Origin: Siphonodentalium dalli
Lineage: Eukaryota; Mollusca; Scaphopoda; Gadilida; Siphonodentaliidae
Direction of reading: 5' to 3'
Assembly (NCBI GenBank): GCA_032622095.1
Contig: CP136062.1
Span: forward strand, 1,054,001-1,118,000
Length of the DNA: 64,000 nt
The position numbers and the translations under genes are program-made. A model generated the notes under the pieces. That model made no database searches and was not told where the DNA came from. It saw only the letters and a program-made list of their open reading frames with translations. Positions 44,882 to 55,332 of the stretch are shown here, piece by piece; within the stretch, counting starts at the first letter, position 1; each line of letters opens with the position of its first letter.

Positions 44882-45230
44882 CCAATGCTGCACCAGGACT
44901 GGGTACATCCCACAAGTGTACTCTATAAACATGGCCATACAGTATGCTATATGGAGAGTCGTGCATGCAGATTAAATGTCCTGTGGCTTCACACCAGTGA
45001 TACTAGTACTAGTACCGGTATGTCCTCAAAATATATGGCAGTGTCAACACTGCGGATTACCGGTACAAATGTACATGTACATGTTCAAAATACTACTACA
45101 TGTAATTGGTCAGCTAATATAATTATGCAGCTACATGCTTACAGCTAGTTCAATTTGTGCAATAAATGGGCCCGGGGCCACCGGGTGGACCATATGCATT
45201 GGATACATTTTTCAATTCAATCATGGCTTC
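44882..45230 (+). repeat. Dispersed repeat X, copy 2
   Basis: See copy 1 at 26235. This copy has an extra 18 bp at 45000-45017, three hexamers of the TACTAG/TACCGG type, between AGTGAT and ATGTCCTCAA. Copy 1 has none there. Confidence 0.65.
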
Positions 45231-45234
45231 AAAA

Positions 45235-45890
45235 CATGCATTTGTGCTGACAAATTTGACACCACAGTTAGAATTGCTATATCTATGTTAATAGAAAAAC
45301 TTTGGTTGCCTAAACCTTGACGCCCAGAAACAAAATGTCAACAGAATTATTTTGTGCTCTGCATGGCGAAAAGAGTCCACGTGGGGCGCGCACACATCGC
45401 AGGATGTTGTTTTCGCCCTTGCATGGATATGCATTCATCCAGTTGAAATAACTGTACTTGAGTCAGATTAAGTAAACCGCTATGTATATATATGCATGTA
45501 CATGTTGTATGTTAGCAATATTAAGCGCAAGATCCGCCCTTGATAACTTGAACAAATAAGGTTCATTGGATACAATTGAAAAAAAAAAATTGTCTTTGTT
45601 TGAAAACAGATCACCAAATCAGATCAGCAGACTGTCACAGTACAAGCGTGACACCAAATATTTTGTTATGTTTGTGCAGAAATAGTAATTTTATCAAGAG
45701 AGTTAATAAGTCAGTGTAACATGTACATGTATGTAAGACAAATCAGCGATGCAATGATGCATATATATATTAACTTCTATAAATTAAATTTGAAATCCAG
45801 TTACCATGTATCTTCGAAAGGTTTGTGTAATGTCAGTCACAATAACATAAGTCGTCATGTTACTGTGCCCTATACATATTGGAATAAAAT
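45235..45890. other. No recognised feature
   Basis: No gene or repeat recognised. Confidence 0.4.
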
Positions 45891-45896
45891 ATATTA

Positions 45897-46239
45897 CCGC
45901 TATACTTAAAGTAATTGACCACCAATAACGTGGTGTCACCCCGTTAATATGGCGGTACTATACCATGGTATCCTCCAATACCGCGGTACTGATACCGCTT
46001 GTTAACGCGAACAAGTATGTGTGAGTAAATACCTCCCCTAAAAGAGTTCCATGAAAATCACCGCGGTATTCAACAAAATTAATGCGGTGCCCGCTAAAAG
46101 ACCACGGTATCATTATCGCCCAATACCGTAACTCAACGCCATGACCGTCTCGATACCGCTACCGTTTATTACCATTATCACCGCGGTCATGACCGGGGTA
46201 TCACCCCGTTTTTCTGGTCAATTACTTTGAGAATAGCGG
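45897..46239 (-). mobile_element. 343-bp MITE (family B), copy 3, first unit of dimer
   Basis: TA at 45895-45896, end CCGCTATACTTAAAGTAATT. It terminates GAGAATAGCGG at 46239, where it joins the next unit directly. Confidence 0.9.
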
Positions 46240-46573
46240 CCGCTATACTTAAAGTAATTGACCACCAATAACGTGGTGTCACCCCGTTAATATGGCGGTA
46301 CTATACCGCGGTATCCTCCAATACCGCGGTACTGATACCGCGAACAAGTATGTGTGAGTAAATACCTCCCCTCAAAGAGTTCCATGAAAATCACCGCGGT
46401 ATTCAACAAAATTAATGCGGTGCCCGCTAAAAGACTGCGGTATCATTATCGCCCAATACCGTAACCCCACCGCCATGACCGTCTTGATACCGCTACCGTT
46501 TATTACCGGTATCACCGCGGTCATGACCGGGGTATCACCCTGTTTTTCTGGTCAATTACTTTGAGAATAGTGG
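46240..46573 (-). mobile_element. Family B MITE, copy 4, second unit of dimer, 334 bp
   Basis: Starts CCGCTATACTTAAAG directly after copy 3 with no TA between. It ends GAGAATAGTGG followed by TA at 46574-46575. About 10 bp (TTGTTAACGC region) are missing relative to copy 3, plus several substitutions. Confidence 0.9.
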
Positions 46574-46575
46574 TA

Positions 46576-47771
46576 TATGTCCTCATATTGGTGAACATCC
46601 ATACAAAATTTCATTGAGATCCGAACATTACTGTTCAAGTTATGAGCTGAACAGACATCGGGTGGACCAAACAGCCAACATTTCCAGATATACAAAGATG
46701 AATAACTCTATAATGGAAAAGCGGAACAGAACAATGGAACCCCCTGTTGAATGTCCTCATAGCAGTGAACATCCATACCAAATTCCATTGAGATCCCAGC
46801 ACAACTGTTGAAGTTACGACATGAACAGACACCAGACGGACCAATAAGCCATCATTTCCAGATGAACAAAGATGTATAACTCTAGAATGGAAAATCCGAA
46901 CAAAACGATGGAACCCTCATTTTAATGTCCTCATAGTTGTAAACATCCATACCAAATTTCATTGAGATCCCAACACAACTATTGAAATTACGACATGAAT
47001 AGTCACCAGACAGACCAAAAAGCCAACATTTCCAGATAAACAAAGAAGAATAACTCTAGAATGGAAAATCCGAACAAAACGATGGAACACTCTATTGATT
47101 GTCCTGATAGTAGTGAACATCCATACACAATTTCATTGAGATCCGAGCACTACTGTTCAAGTTATGACATGAACAGACACCAGGCGGACAAAAAATCCAA
47201 CATTTCAAGATAAACAAAGATGAATAACTCTAGAATGGAAAATCCGAACAAAACGATGGAACACTCTATTGAATGCCCTGATAGTAGTGAACATCCATAC
47301 AAAATTTCAGTGAGATCCGAGCACTACTGTTCAAGTTATGACATGAACAGACACCAGACGGACCAAAAATCCAACATTTCAAGACACTAGTAAACAAAGA
47401 TGAATAACTCTAGAATGGAAAATCCGAACAAAACAATGGAACCCTCTATTTAATGTCCTCATACAGGGTAGTTGTGAACATCCACACCAAATTTGGTTGA
47501 GATCCCACCACATCTGTTGAAGTTACGATATGAACAGACACCAGACGAACAAAGATGAATAACTCTAGAATGGAAAATCCGAACAAAACGATGGAACCCT
47601 CCATTTAATGTGCTCATAGTAGTGAACATCCAACCTAATTTCATTGAGATCCGAGCACTTCTGTTCAAGTTATGACATGAACAGACATAGGACGGACGTA
47701 TGTACGGTACACACAGACGGACGGACAGGTGCAAAACAGTATACCCCCCTTTTTTCTTAAAAGGGGGTATA
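46576..47771 (+). mobile_element. Hairpin-ended tandem-core element, family F3
   Basis: About seven units of roughly 175 bp with GTGAACATCCATAC.AAATT, ATTGAGATCC.AGCAC, CAAGTTATGACATGAACAGA and AATAACTCTAGAATGGAAAA. They are followed by ACACACAGACGGACGGACAG and a 32-nt hairpin (47740-47771) with arms TATACCCCCCTTTT / AAAAGGGGGTATA. The left end seems cut by the B dimer. The 145-codon minus ORF (47459-47896) reads repeat units. Confidence 0.8.
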
Positions 47772-47814
47772 ATAAAGGTGATCGGCTTTGCCCGGGTTTC
47801 GCCTACAGTTTTCA

Positions 47815-48010
47815 AAATTTTCGCACCCGGGGGCCCGGGCCGAAAAACCATGGACAGCCCGATGTGTCCTGGTCTCTTGTCCGTAGCCGTGTGCATTTGT
47901 CTGGAGTTAGACCGCTAGATGTTATAATTTATGCAATTTTTCAGGTATAAATAACTGAATGGTCTCATACAGGCAATATACATGTATAGAACCATGGTTT
48001 ATGAATATAT
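47815..48010 (+). repeat. Dispersed repeat of about 190 bp, copy 2
   Basis: Same repeat as 22005-22200 and 54945-55135. It follows the F3 hairpin by about 45 bp and has a CCCGGGGGCCCGGG palindrome upstream. Confidence 0.75.
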
Positions 48011-48446
48011 ATATGATAATATGATCATGTACGTAAACGTAATTTGCGCCCGCTTGTTACTGTTCATGGGATTATCGGATGAATTGTTATCTTTATAGAA
48101 GGATTTGATGATAAACCCTAAGGGTGGATACACACAATCATGCATGTAATCTCTGTAATTATTGTGTATTTCGCGTTTTACATGGATCATACAGACGATG
48201 TAATATGTGTCCACTGACAACCCAATCATTGCCTATGTGTTGAACGCACTGAGTTCTAGTTCCAATTAAGCCGGACTGTAGATAAGCCTTTATCTTGGAC
48301 CAAGTCGCCAGGCCGCTTAAAATAATTGTTCGTGGGATAACACATATATGGTACTAGTAGACTTTCTATTTAAATAATTACCAGTCCTCTCTTATTTATA
48401 GCAGTGGTGGATCAGGATTTCCCAGACGCATGCAGGGGCTATATAT
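48011..48446. other. No recognised feature
   Basis: No gene or repeat recognised. Confidence 0.4.
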
Positions 48447-48612
48447 CAGGGTTGGGGCGATTACATGCCAATGTAATCGATTACGATTACAATTACTTTT
48501 GATTTACATGATTACGATTACTGATTAAATTTTTTTTCAATGTAATCGATTACGATTACAATTACTTTAGTAAATGTAATCGATTACTTTTTGATTACAT
48601 CTGATTACAATT
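48447..48612 (+). mobile_element. hAT-like terminal region, solo
   Basis: CAGGGTTGGGGCGATTACAT followed by four AATCGATTAC/GATTACAATTACTTT repeats. This form is typical of one end of hAT elements with subterminal repeats. The partner end was not found nearby, so this is either a truncated element or a diverged large one. Confidence 0.5.
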
Positions 48613-49420
48613 GTTAGTTTCCAACCATTTTGATCGCATAGGAATAATTAATGAAATAATTCAAATTAAATTATCAAATTTGATTGAATAAAGACATCAC
48701 TGCATAACATGGAAACAAGAAACGGCTGAAACAATAGAAAGATGCAAGCAATAAAATAAACATATAAACTTTTTCCATTTACATGTATTGGAAAGGTTTC
48801 ATCATGAATTTATGCACCAATTTATTGGGAATACATTATGCTTTATGTGTATTTATTTATGTAAATATATTTTAATATATTTAAAATTTTCTTACATGCA
48901 TTCAAACTAACGCATACTATTTATGAAAATATCACCAGAAACAATTATAAATTATTTGCATGTTCTGTTAGATTCAATACCCAACACAATGAAGATAACA
49001 CTAAGATTTATTTGATGATCATCCATTGTTAATCCTGATGAGGATTAAATGAGGCTTAACTCCACGAGTGCAGTAAATGACAAACCAGCTAATTAGGTCT
49101 ACCGATGTACATCACAGCTGCTTTGTTCAGTTAATTAGCCCTATTGTATACCAGTGTGACTCTACAGCCATTGTCTGCAGCAATCCCAATTCAATTTAAT
49201 CATAATTGAAGTTGGCTAGCCTATTTATTCATATTAGAACATTTCATTGTCTGTATCACAAGTTTATTGCCATTCATGTTGTATTCAACAATTGTGTGTT
49301 GTTATCTGTGTCCACTGCCAGAATATACACACACACTATATACATACACATTCGCATACGTACATGTATACCCTGGTCGCTTCGCGGCTTTGCCACGGGA
49401 GAGCGGGCGCTATTAGGCCA
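48613..49420. other. No recognised feature
   Basis: AT-rich. The ORF starting at 49206 runs through CA-rich and poly-G sequence and is not protein-like. Confidence 0.4.
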
Positions 49421-50472
49421 GAGCACTGAGGTGCAAGGGGCTCCAAATGGAATTATGCAAAAACATGTATTTGGTCTGATTCTGATTCAAGGGGGGGGGG
49501 GGGGGGGGGGGTGGTGCAGTTGGAATTTCCCAAGGTGGACACCCCCTGAACAGATTCTGATTCAAGGGGGTGCAGTTGGAGTTTCTCCAAGGTGGACATC
49601 CCCTGAACATATTCTGATTAGACGTGCCACGATTATTTATTTTGTTAATCGATAATCGTACCCAATATCAACAGTGGATGTACCGTATTCCGTAATATGG
49701 CCTATATGGTGGGTGTTGAATCTGTTGATTAAAATACTTGGCTGATGCATATTTTTATGCTAATAATGTCCACCATAAACCACCGGTAATGACTAATGAG
49801 CACAATGTACATGTATTCAATACCACCACATATCTCGGCGATGTCAAATTGTCAAGGTTATAATAATTGTGAATTCATTAGAACGAACATAACCATTAAT
49901 TTCAGTGTTATGAATAGCCAAACATACAAACAATATAAGAATAGGAATGCATGACGGACTGCCGGCGGTTCCTAAAAATGGAATCTAATGTCACAGAAAC
50001 CATGTAAGTTTCAGCAAACTTCCAGAGTGGATAACAATCACAAAGGTGCCCCACCACCCCCCCACCCAGAAATTTCAGAACTCAGAACAAGTTAAGTAAT
50101 TCTGATACTAATAGTGAGTTTCATTTAGCAGTCACCACACGATAAGTTATAGACTGTACTAGTAATATCTAAGTACTAGAATGCTCAGGTTGTCAGACTC
50201 TTTCTGATGCATGTCAGATCAAAGGTTGTTAAACTGTAAAACAAACACGGTATTCAATAATACCCAGCAAGTCGTCAGAAATAAATAACAGAGATTAATC
50301 GACTATGGAAATGGTAATTGATTATCGGCTTTATCAACGGTTCATCGATTACACGATTAATCGTGGCACCCCTACTAGTAATTCTGATTCCAAGGGGGGG
50401 GGGGGGGGCGGTGCAGATGGGCTGGTATTATATTCATTTCCTGGGCCGGGTTTTTGGCCCAGTCTGCCTCTG
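49420..50472 (+). mobile_element. Poly-G bearing hAT-like end, interrupted (copy of the 54-55 kb element)
   Basis: AAATGGAATTATGCAAAAAC, a 21-base poly-G (49491-49511), TGCAGTTGGAATTTCCCAAG and, after the insertion at 49619-50374, GGGCTGGTATTATATTCATT to GGCCCAGTCTGCCTCTG. It matches the right part of the element at 54127-55324. The ATTCTGATTCAAGG unit is tandemly duplicated before the insertion. Confidence 0.65.
49619..50374. mobile_element. hAT element, about 756 bp, nested
   Basis: Ends TAGACGTGCCACGATTA and the complement of TAGGGGTGCCACGATTA. The 8-bp duplication ATTCTGAT is at 49611-49618 and 50381-50388, with the hexamer CTAGTA between the right end and its duplication. Right-end homologue at 56300-56490. 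No transposase ORF. Confidence 0.8.
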
Positions 50473-50909
50473 AATACGCTACATGTACATGTAGATAATG
50501 ATGGATAATGCAATGTTCTTTTGCAAATACCTCCCTTCAAACTATCTAGTGACCTACAATGTACATGTACTGGTATGGTACATGACAATTTTGTTTAACT
50601 TTTAGAAATTGAGATTGTTTGAAAATTCATGGATAGGTCACATCCTTAATTACATGTACCGGTACATGTATGTGTATTTGACTCATCTAACATGTACATG
50701 TAGATAACTACATGTACATGTATACAACTGCATTTTAGTTTAACATGAACTCCATCTGCATCTCCAGTACATGTTGGTTCTGATATTTAGTGTACAGTGA
50801 CATGTATCGTATTGTTGATCATGTTTCGCAAATTCATATTGTATCGCTGATCATGTATCGCATCTAATATCTTACTGTGTCCAAACCGTGTATTGTTAAA
50901 AAAGCCCCA

Positions 50910-51291
50910 CTGTACTGCCCTGTCAGAGTAAATGACTCACTGAACCGGATTGGCACCCCACTGGCCAGGTAGACTTTCGGTAAGGACTTTAAATGTGGCT
51001 ATCAAATGCAAGACACCACTGAGAGGAGTGCATGGTTAAAACGCATGTAAACATAAACTGGTATGAAACAGTAACTTCCAGTACACATGCGACAAGCTGT
51101 ACGTGTACATGTACATGTATGTAACTGTATCAGCAGCAGTCAATGAATATAACCACGGTTTCTTTTAATACTGCATATAATGCAGTCACAGAACTGTTAA
51201 TTATCATGGAGTTATGGTTTGACTGCAGTCATAAATTCACATTAAATAACCCCAGTTACTTGGTCAATTACTTACCGGTAGGGCAGTACAG
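50910..51291. mobile_element. TA-target TIR element, 382 bp
   Basis: Ends CTGTACTGCCCTGTCAGAGT and the complement of CTGTACTGCCCTACCGGTAA. TA follows at 51292-51293; the left flank is CA, probably mutated. Same terminal consensus as 35346 and 52157. Confidence 0.6.
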
Positions 51292-51735
51292 TACTAGTAG
51301 TATGTTTACTATTAACTTTACATAGTCTGAGCTGGTTGTTTGAATACTAGTAGCTGTATGTACATCAATATAGTAAATATTCCATACATGCTGTTTGTGC
51401 TTTGTATAATACAGTTCTGTTATATACAGGTAATACTTCATGCTTAGACATATTTATACCAATATGTACTTGTTTGGGTGAGTGAAAGCTACATGATGAC
51501 GTTGTTCATCGAGTTTCGTTTAAATTGACATGACATTTCTCAATGAATATAACCAGGGTTCTTTTTAAACTGCATATAATTATTTTGGAGTTATGGTTTG
51601 ACTGCAGTCATAAATGCATATTAAATAATCCCAGTTACATGTACTTTAATACTTACATGCAGGGCAGTAGTGTAGTATCTTTACTATTAACTTTACACAG
51701 TCTGAGCTAGTTCTTTCAAACTTTGAATGGCTTAG
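51140..51735 (+). repeat. Direct duplication, about 200-bp copies
   Basis: 51140-51355 and 51540-51735 share CAATGAATATAACCA, GGAGTTATGGTTTGACTGCA, GGGCAGTA, TTTACTATTAACTTTACA and AGTCTGAGCT. The first copy has extra TACTAG and TACCGG hexamers. Confidence 0.75.
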
Positions 51736-51870
51736 GGACCTGCGAATATTCGAGAATCGATTCGATGTCGATATCGGGCACCCGATTCAAGATTGACACC
51801 AAATCGACCCACTGATTCAGATATTTTTGAATCGGTATTACTTTGGTGTAGTCTCGTTTTTTTGCGTCTA
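51735..51870. mobile_element. hAT-like terminal fragment
   Basis: TAGGGACCTGCGAATATTCG and GAATCGATTCG. Inverted relatives at 61380-61500 (ATCTTCGCAGGTCCCTA) and 55575-55665. Subterminal GATTC repeats are typical of hAT ends. Only one end is present. Confidence 0.5.
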
Positions 51871-51881
51871 AATAACTAGTA

Positions 51882-53684
51882 TCCACTTAACCACGGTGCG
51901 GTTAGCGTTGCCACCGCGGCCGAAATGCAACAACACTGCGTCTCCACTGGCTAACTACAGTTGGGCCGCAGTGTACCGGTACTTGCCATTCAGCCATGGT
52001 GTAGTTGCAGCGGTGTACGTTCATGATACAAACCACTGAAACCAGAAATATAACCACGGTGTACATGCCATTTGGCTGCATTGTAGTTGCCTTTCAGCCA
52101 TGGTGTACCTGTACTTGCCATTCGGCCGCAGTGTACTTGCCTTTCAACCGCAGCTACTGTTATGCCCTAAGTAAATGGCCCATCTAACTGAAGTGGCACC
52201 CCAGTTTAACTGCGTTCCGTTTTAACCTTACTGTGGTTATAAGATGCGTTTAAAACGCAAGAGAACCGAATAAATTGTGCTGTTAAAACGGATACGTCGC
52301 GGTTAAACCGGTATATGTCGCTCTTAATGGAACAGATACCATATGGCGTGTCATGTTTTAGTTGCCATGCTCGTTAGACAAGTCAGCACAAATAACATGC
52401 CAGTGTCCCTTTCAATATCAATATTTTTTGTTGTGTATCTTTTATTTATTTTTGGATAAATAGAACAGACATTCATATACCAATATTTTATGTTTTGGGT
52501 AAACGGAAGATTGTGATGTATGGTGTGAAAAAATAAAAGTGTTTTTGTGTGTTTTATTTATTTTTGGATTTCTTTTTATTATAATGTTGTTCACTTTATA
52601 GTAGCCTTTTGGTGAAAATAACAGTTGGGCTAACCCCTACGGGTAATCGGAATCCTTATGGCCCATTTTCGACTTTAACCATCGATAAAATAAATATTTA
52701 CATAATTATATATAAATATAATTATTCGACAATTTAGCTGACGAGTGCCGTTCACTTTCAATGTAAGGAAAACGCGTTTAAAATGGAACAACTGCAAAAC
52801 GGAAAAAACGCATTCAAACGGATCAAATGGCCACTGAATTTCAAAGGATTCGAGTGGATAATTATATAATAATATAAAGTGGGGGTTAGAGTCCCACACA
52901 TGCATCATAAATGTAAAGTGAGAGAAACAATACATAGTCACAAAATGCGTTTAAACGGAACAACCGCACTCTTCAAACATCGGGCATTATTCGGATATCG
53001 GAAACCGATATTTAAGTTTTCCGATCTTGCATTCGTTGTTATATAATCATAATTAACTACAAACGTGACACGCCAGCTAGATTCGCGAATTGCGTATGGA
53101 CTATAACTAGTATTAAATTCAGCACTCTACTTTGCTTCAAACATACTAGTAAGCATGTATTTTTTCACAAGCCGAACAACGGACGTATAGTAGAACATAT
53201 ACGTCAAAATTATACAGTTTTCAACAAGTCGGGATTAAAACATAAAATATATCGTGTTGAGTACCGATGGTGATAAAAAAAACATACTATCAACTCCTGG
53301 TCGATAATGAAGTTACCACTTTGCCGTGATCGCTAAAACACAAAATGATAACATACACTGGTAGATGCATGGGTAGTACCCCTCTCTTTCCCATTAAATA
53401 TTCAAATACCGGAAGGTTAACGTTTACGTGCGGTGTAACCGCAGTTATGTAACCGCAGTTAAGGGTTATTAACTGCGGTATTAAACCTAACCGCATGTAA
53501 CTGCGATGCCACTGCAGTTACGGCAAATAACTGCGGTGCGGTTACGGTTTAACCGCAGTTGTAAACGGATTATAACTGCAGTTAATGGGTCATTTACTTA
53601 GGGCATAACAGTACAAACGCTGACACCGCGGCCGAACGGCAAATACACAACGGTGCCAATGGACACTTGTTTTGTCAAGCGGGG
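51882..53684. mobile_element. GC-rich TA-target element C, copy 4, interrupted
   Basis: The left end is truncated (starts CCACTTAACCACGGTG). The right end ACTTGTTTTGTCAAGCGGGG is followed by TA. Without the insertion at 52157-53611 about 350 bp remain. A CCGGTA hexamer has been gained in GTGTA-CCGGTA-CTTGCC at about 51973. Confidence 0.8.
52157..53611. mobile_element. TA-target TIR element, 1455 bp, nested in element C
   Basis: Ends CTGTTATGCCCTAAGTAAAT and the exact complement, with TA at 52155-52156 and 53612-53613. The right 200 bp (53420-53595) are dense in TAACCGCAGTTA-type palindromes; the left subterminal region has related GTTTAA/GCGTTTAAA motifs. Small ORFs inside show no transposase features. 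Tc1/mariner-like by target site only. Confidence 0.85.
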
Positions 53685-53924
53685 TATCTGTAATCTGTAT
53701 CGACACTATGCAAATTCTTTACATGGTTCGTGATCGCTAGATGCGGAACTCAATTGATTACCTTATGTTTAGAACTTCATATATCCAATTAAGTTTATAT
53801 GAATACTAGCATATTAGCCCGCCACTGGTCCTATGGCTTTGGTTGATTGATTAATTTTAGTTTTTCAAGGTAACCCCGTACATGCACGCCGACAGCATAC
53901 TTATGCCCGAAATCGAAATATCAT

Positions 53925-54125
53925 TTGCGGGTACCCGTTTCAAGGGCAAGTCGGGTGGACAATCTGACCGGACAAAAATATTCCACGTCCCGAGTTGACC
54001 AAACATAACAAATTTCACATTGATGCCACAATATCGCCCAAGGTCATTTGCGGGTACCCGTTTCAAGGACATGTTGGGTGGACAAAATAACCTGACAAAA
54101 ATATTCCCCGTCCTGAGTTGACCAT
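53925..54125. repeat. Two-unit tandem repeat, about 117-bp period
   Basis: CATTTGCGGGTACCCGTTTC, then GGGTGGACAA and GACAAAAATATTCC.CGTCC, GAGTTGACCA occur twice (about 53926-54002 and 54043-54124). The hAT element inserted at the end of the second unit. Confidence 0.8.
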
Positions 54126-54126
54126 A

Positions 54127-54495
54127 CAGATGCGGACTGGCTGATCGGGGGACCGGGAAATTTCCTGATGGGCCGTAGGCCCGGAAAAATTATATCTATT
54201 CCACATGATTTTCTATCAAGCGAGAATCCGATGGGTTTTTTTTACGGTTCGGGGGGGGGGGTTACTAGTATATGTGGTTGGGCTGACGTGGGCTGACGTG
54301 GGCTGCCACATGTGTTGTTTAACCAGCCGTGTGTCCAATAAGATGGCACTCTTCTCACATAAATTCATGAAATGAATTCCATTTTACGACGGCGTCTGGG
54401 ATTGTAACCATATTTGGAACCGTCACTAAACAAGAATATATTGATTTGGAAATTATTGCACATGTAAAATGTTTTACTTCGGATAATGTGCACTG

Positions 54496-54531
<36 letters not shown>

Positions 54532-55324
54532 TATATCACCCGAGAAGCGGAAAACCAGCGAGGAAAGACAGAAGTTACCTAAATTGTGAAGTTTGCAACT
54601 TCCCTGTGTGAGTATAATGTGACGTTCGGGAGGTGGGGCAGAGGCGGACTGGCCGATCAGGAGACCGGGAAAATTCCAGACGTGGGCCGCCACATGTGTT
54701 GTTTAACCAGCCGAATCAAATGGCTAATCGTAATTTTGTCATTAAATGAACTTGTCAGCATCATATAACACCACGTAAAGACCCCGTTAATCTCGAGATT
54801 TTAACGGTAACTCCCAGCTGTAAATCCGAAAAAAATTCTCACGCACCCCTCCCCAAATTGAAATTTACAACAAAATAGGAACGCTTCAGTTGATGCCAGT
54901 CTAGATGCTATAGGATTCGCGATTTTCTTGTATAATTTTCAAAATTTTCTCACCCAGGGCCGAACAACCATGAACAGACCGGTGTGTCCTGGTCTCTTGT
55001 CCGTAGCCATGTGCATTTGTCTGGAGTTAGACTGCTAGATGTTAGAATTTATGCAATTTTTTCAGGTAAAAATATCGGAATGGTCTCATAACGGGAATAT
55101 ATAGAACCATGGTTTATGAATATATAGGATATTAGGCCAGAGGTGCAAATGGAATTATGTAAAAACATGTATTTTGTCTGCATCTGATTCAAGGGCGGGG
55201 GGGGGGGGGGGGGGGGGGGGGGTGCAGTTGGAAGTTCCCAAGGTGGACTGTGGACACCCCCCGAACAGATGGGCCGGTATTATATTAATTCCCCGGGCCG
55301 GTTATTTGGCCCATTCCGCCTCTG
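54127..55324. mobile_element. hAT element, 1198 bp, with poly-G tract
   Basis: Ends CAGATGCGGACTGGC and the complement of CAGAGGCGGAATGGGC. A perfect 8-bp duplication TGACCATA lies at 54119-54126 and 55325-55332. A second, internal copy of the left terminus (CAGAGGCGGACTGGCCGATC) starts at 54639. The interior holds (TA)n at 54499-54527, the ~190-bp repeat at 54945-55135 and a 26-base poly-G at 55197-55222. No transposase ORF. Confidence 0.85.
54945..55135 (+). repeat. Dispersed repeat of about 190 bp, copy 3
   Basis: GTGTGCATTTGTCTGGAGTT-like (CATGTGCATTTGTC here) and TTATGCAATTTTTTCAGGT. In this copy it lies inside the hAT element, so it may be a shared module of such elements. Confidence 0.75.
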
Positions 55325-55332
55325 TGACCATA

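Noticed and set aside
47459-47896. 145-codon minus ORF as a gene
   Set aside because: It reads through the last units of the F3 tandem core, the microsatellite and the terminal hairpin.
49206-49655. 149-codon plus ORF as a gene
   Set aside because: It contains CA-repeat-encoded residues and a poly-glycine run from the poly-G tract; it is transposon sequence.
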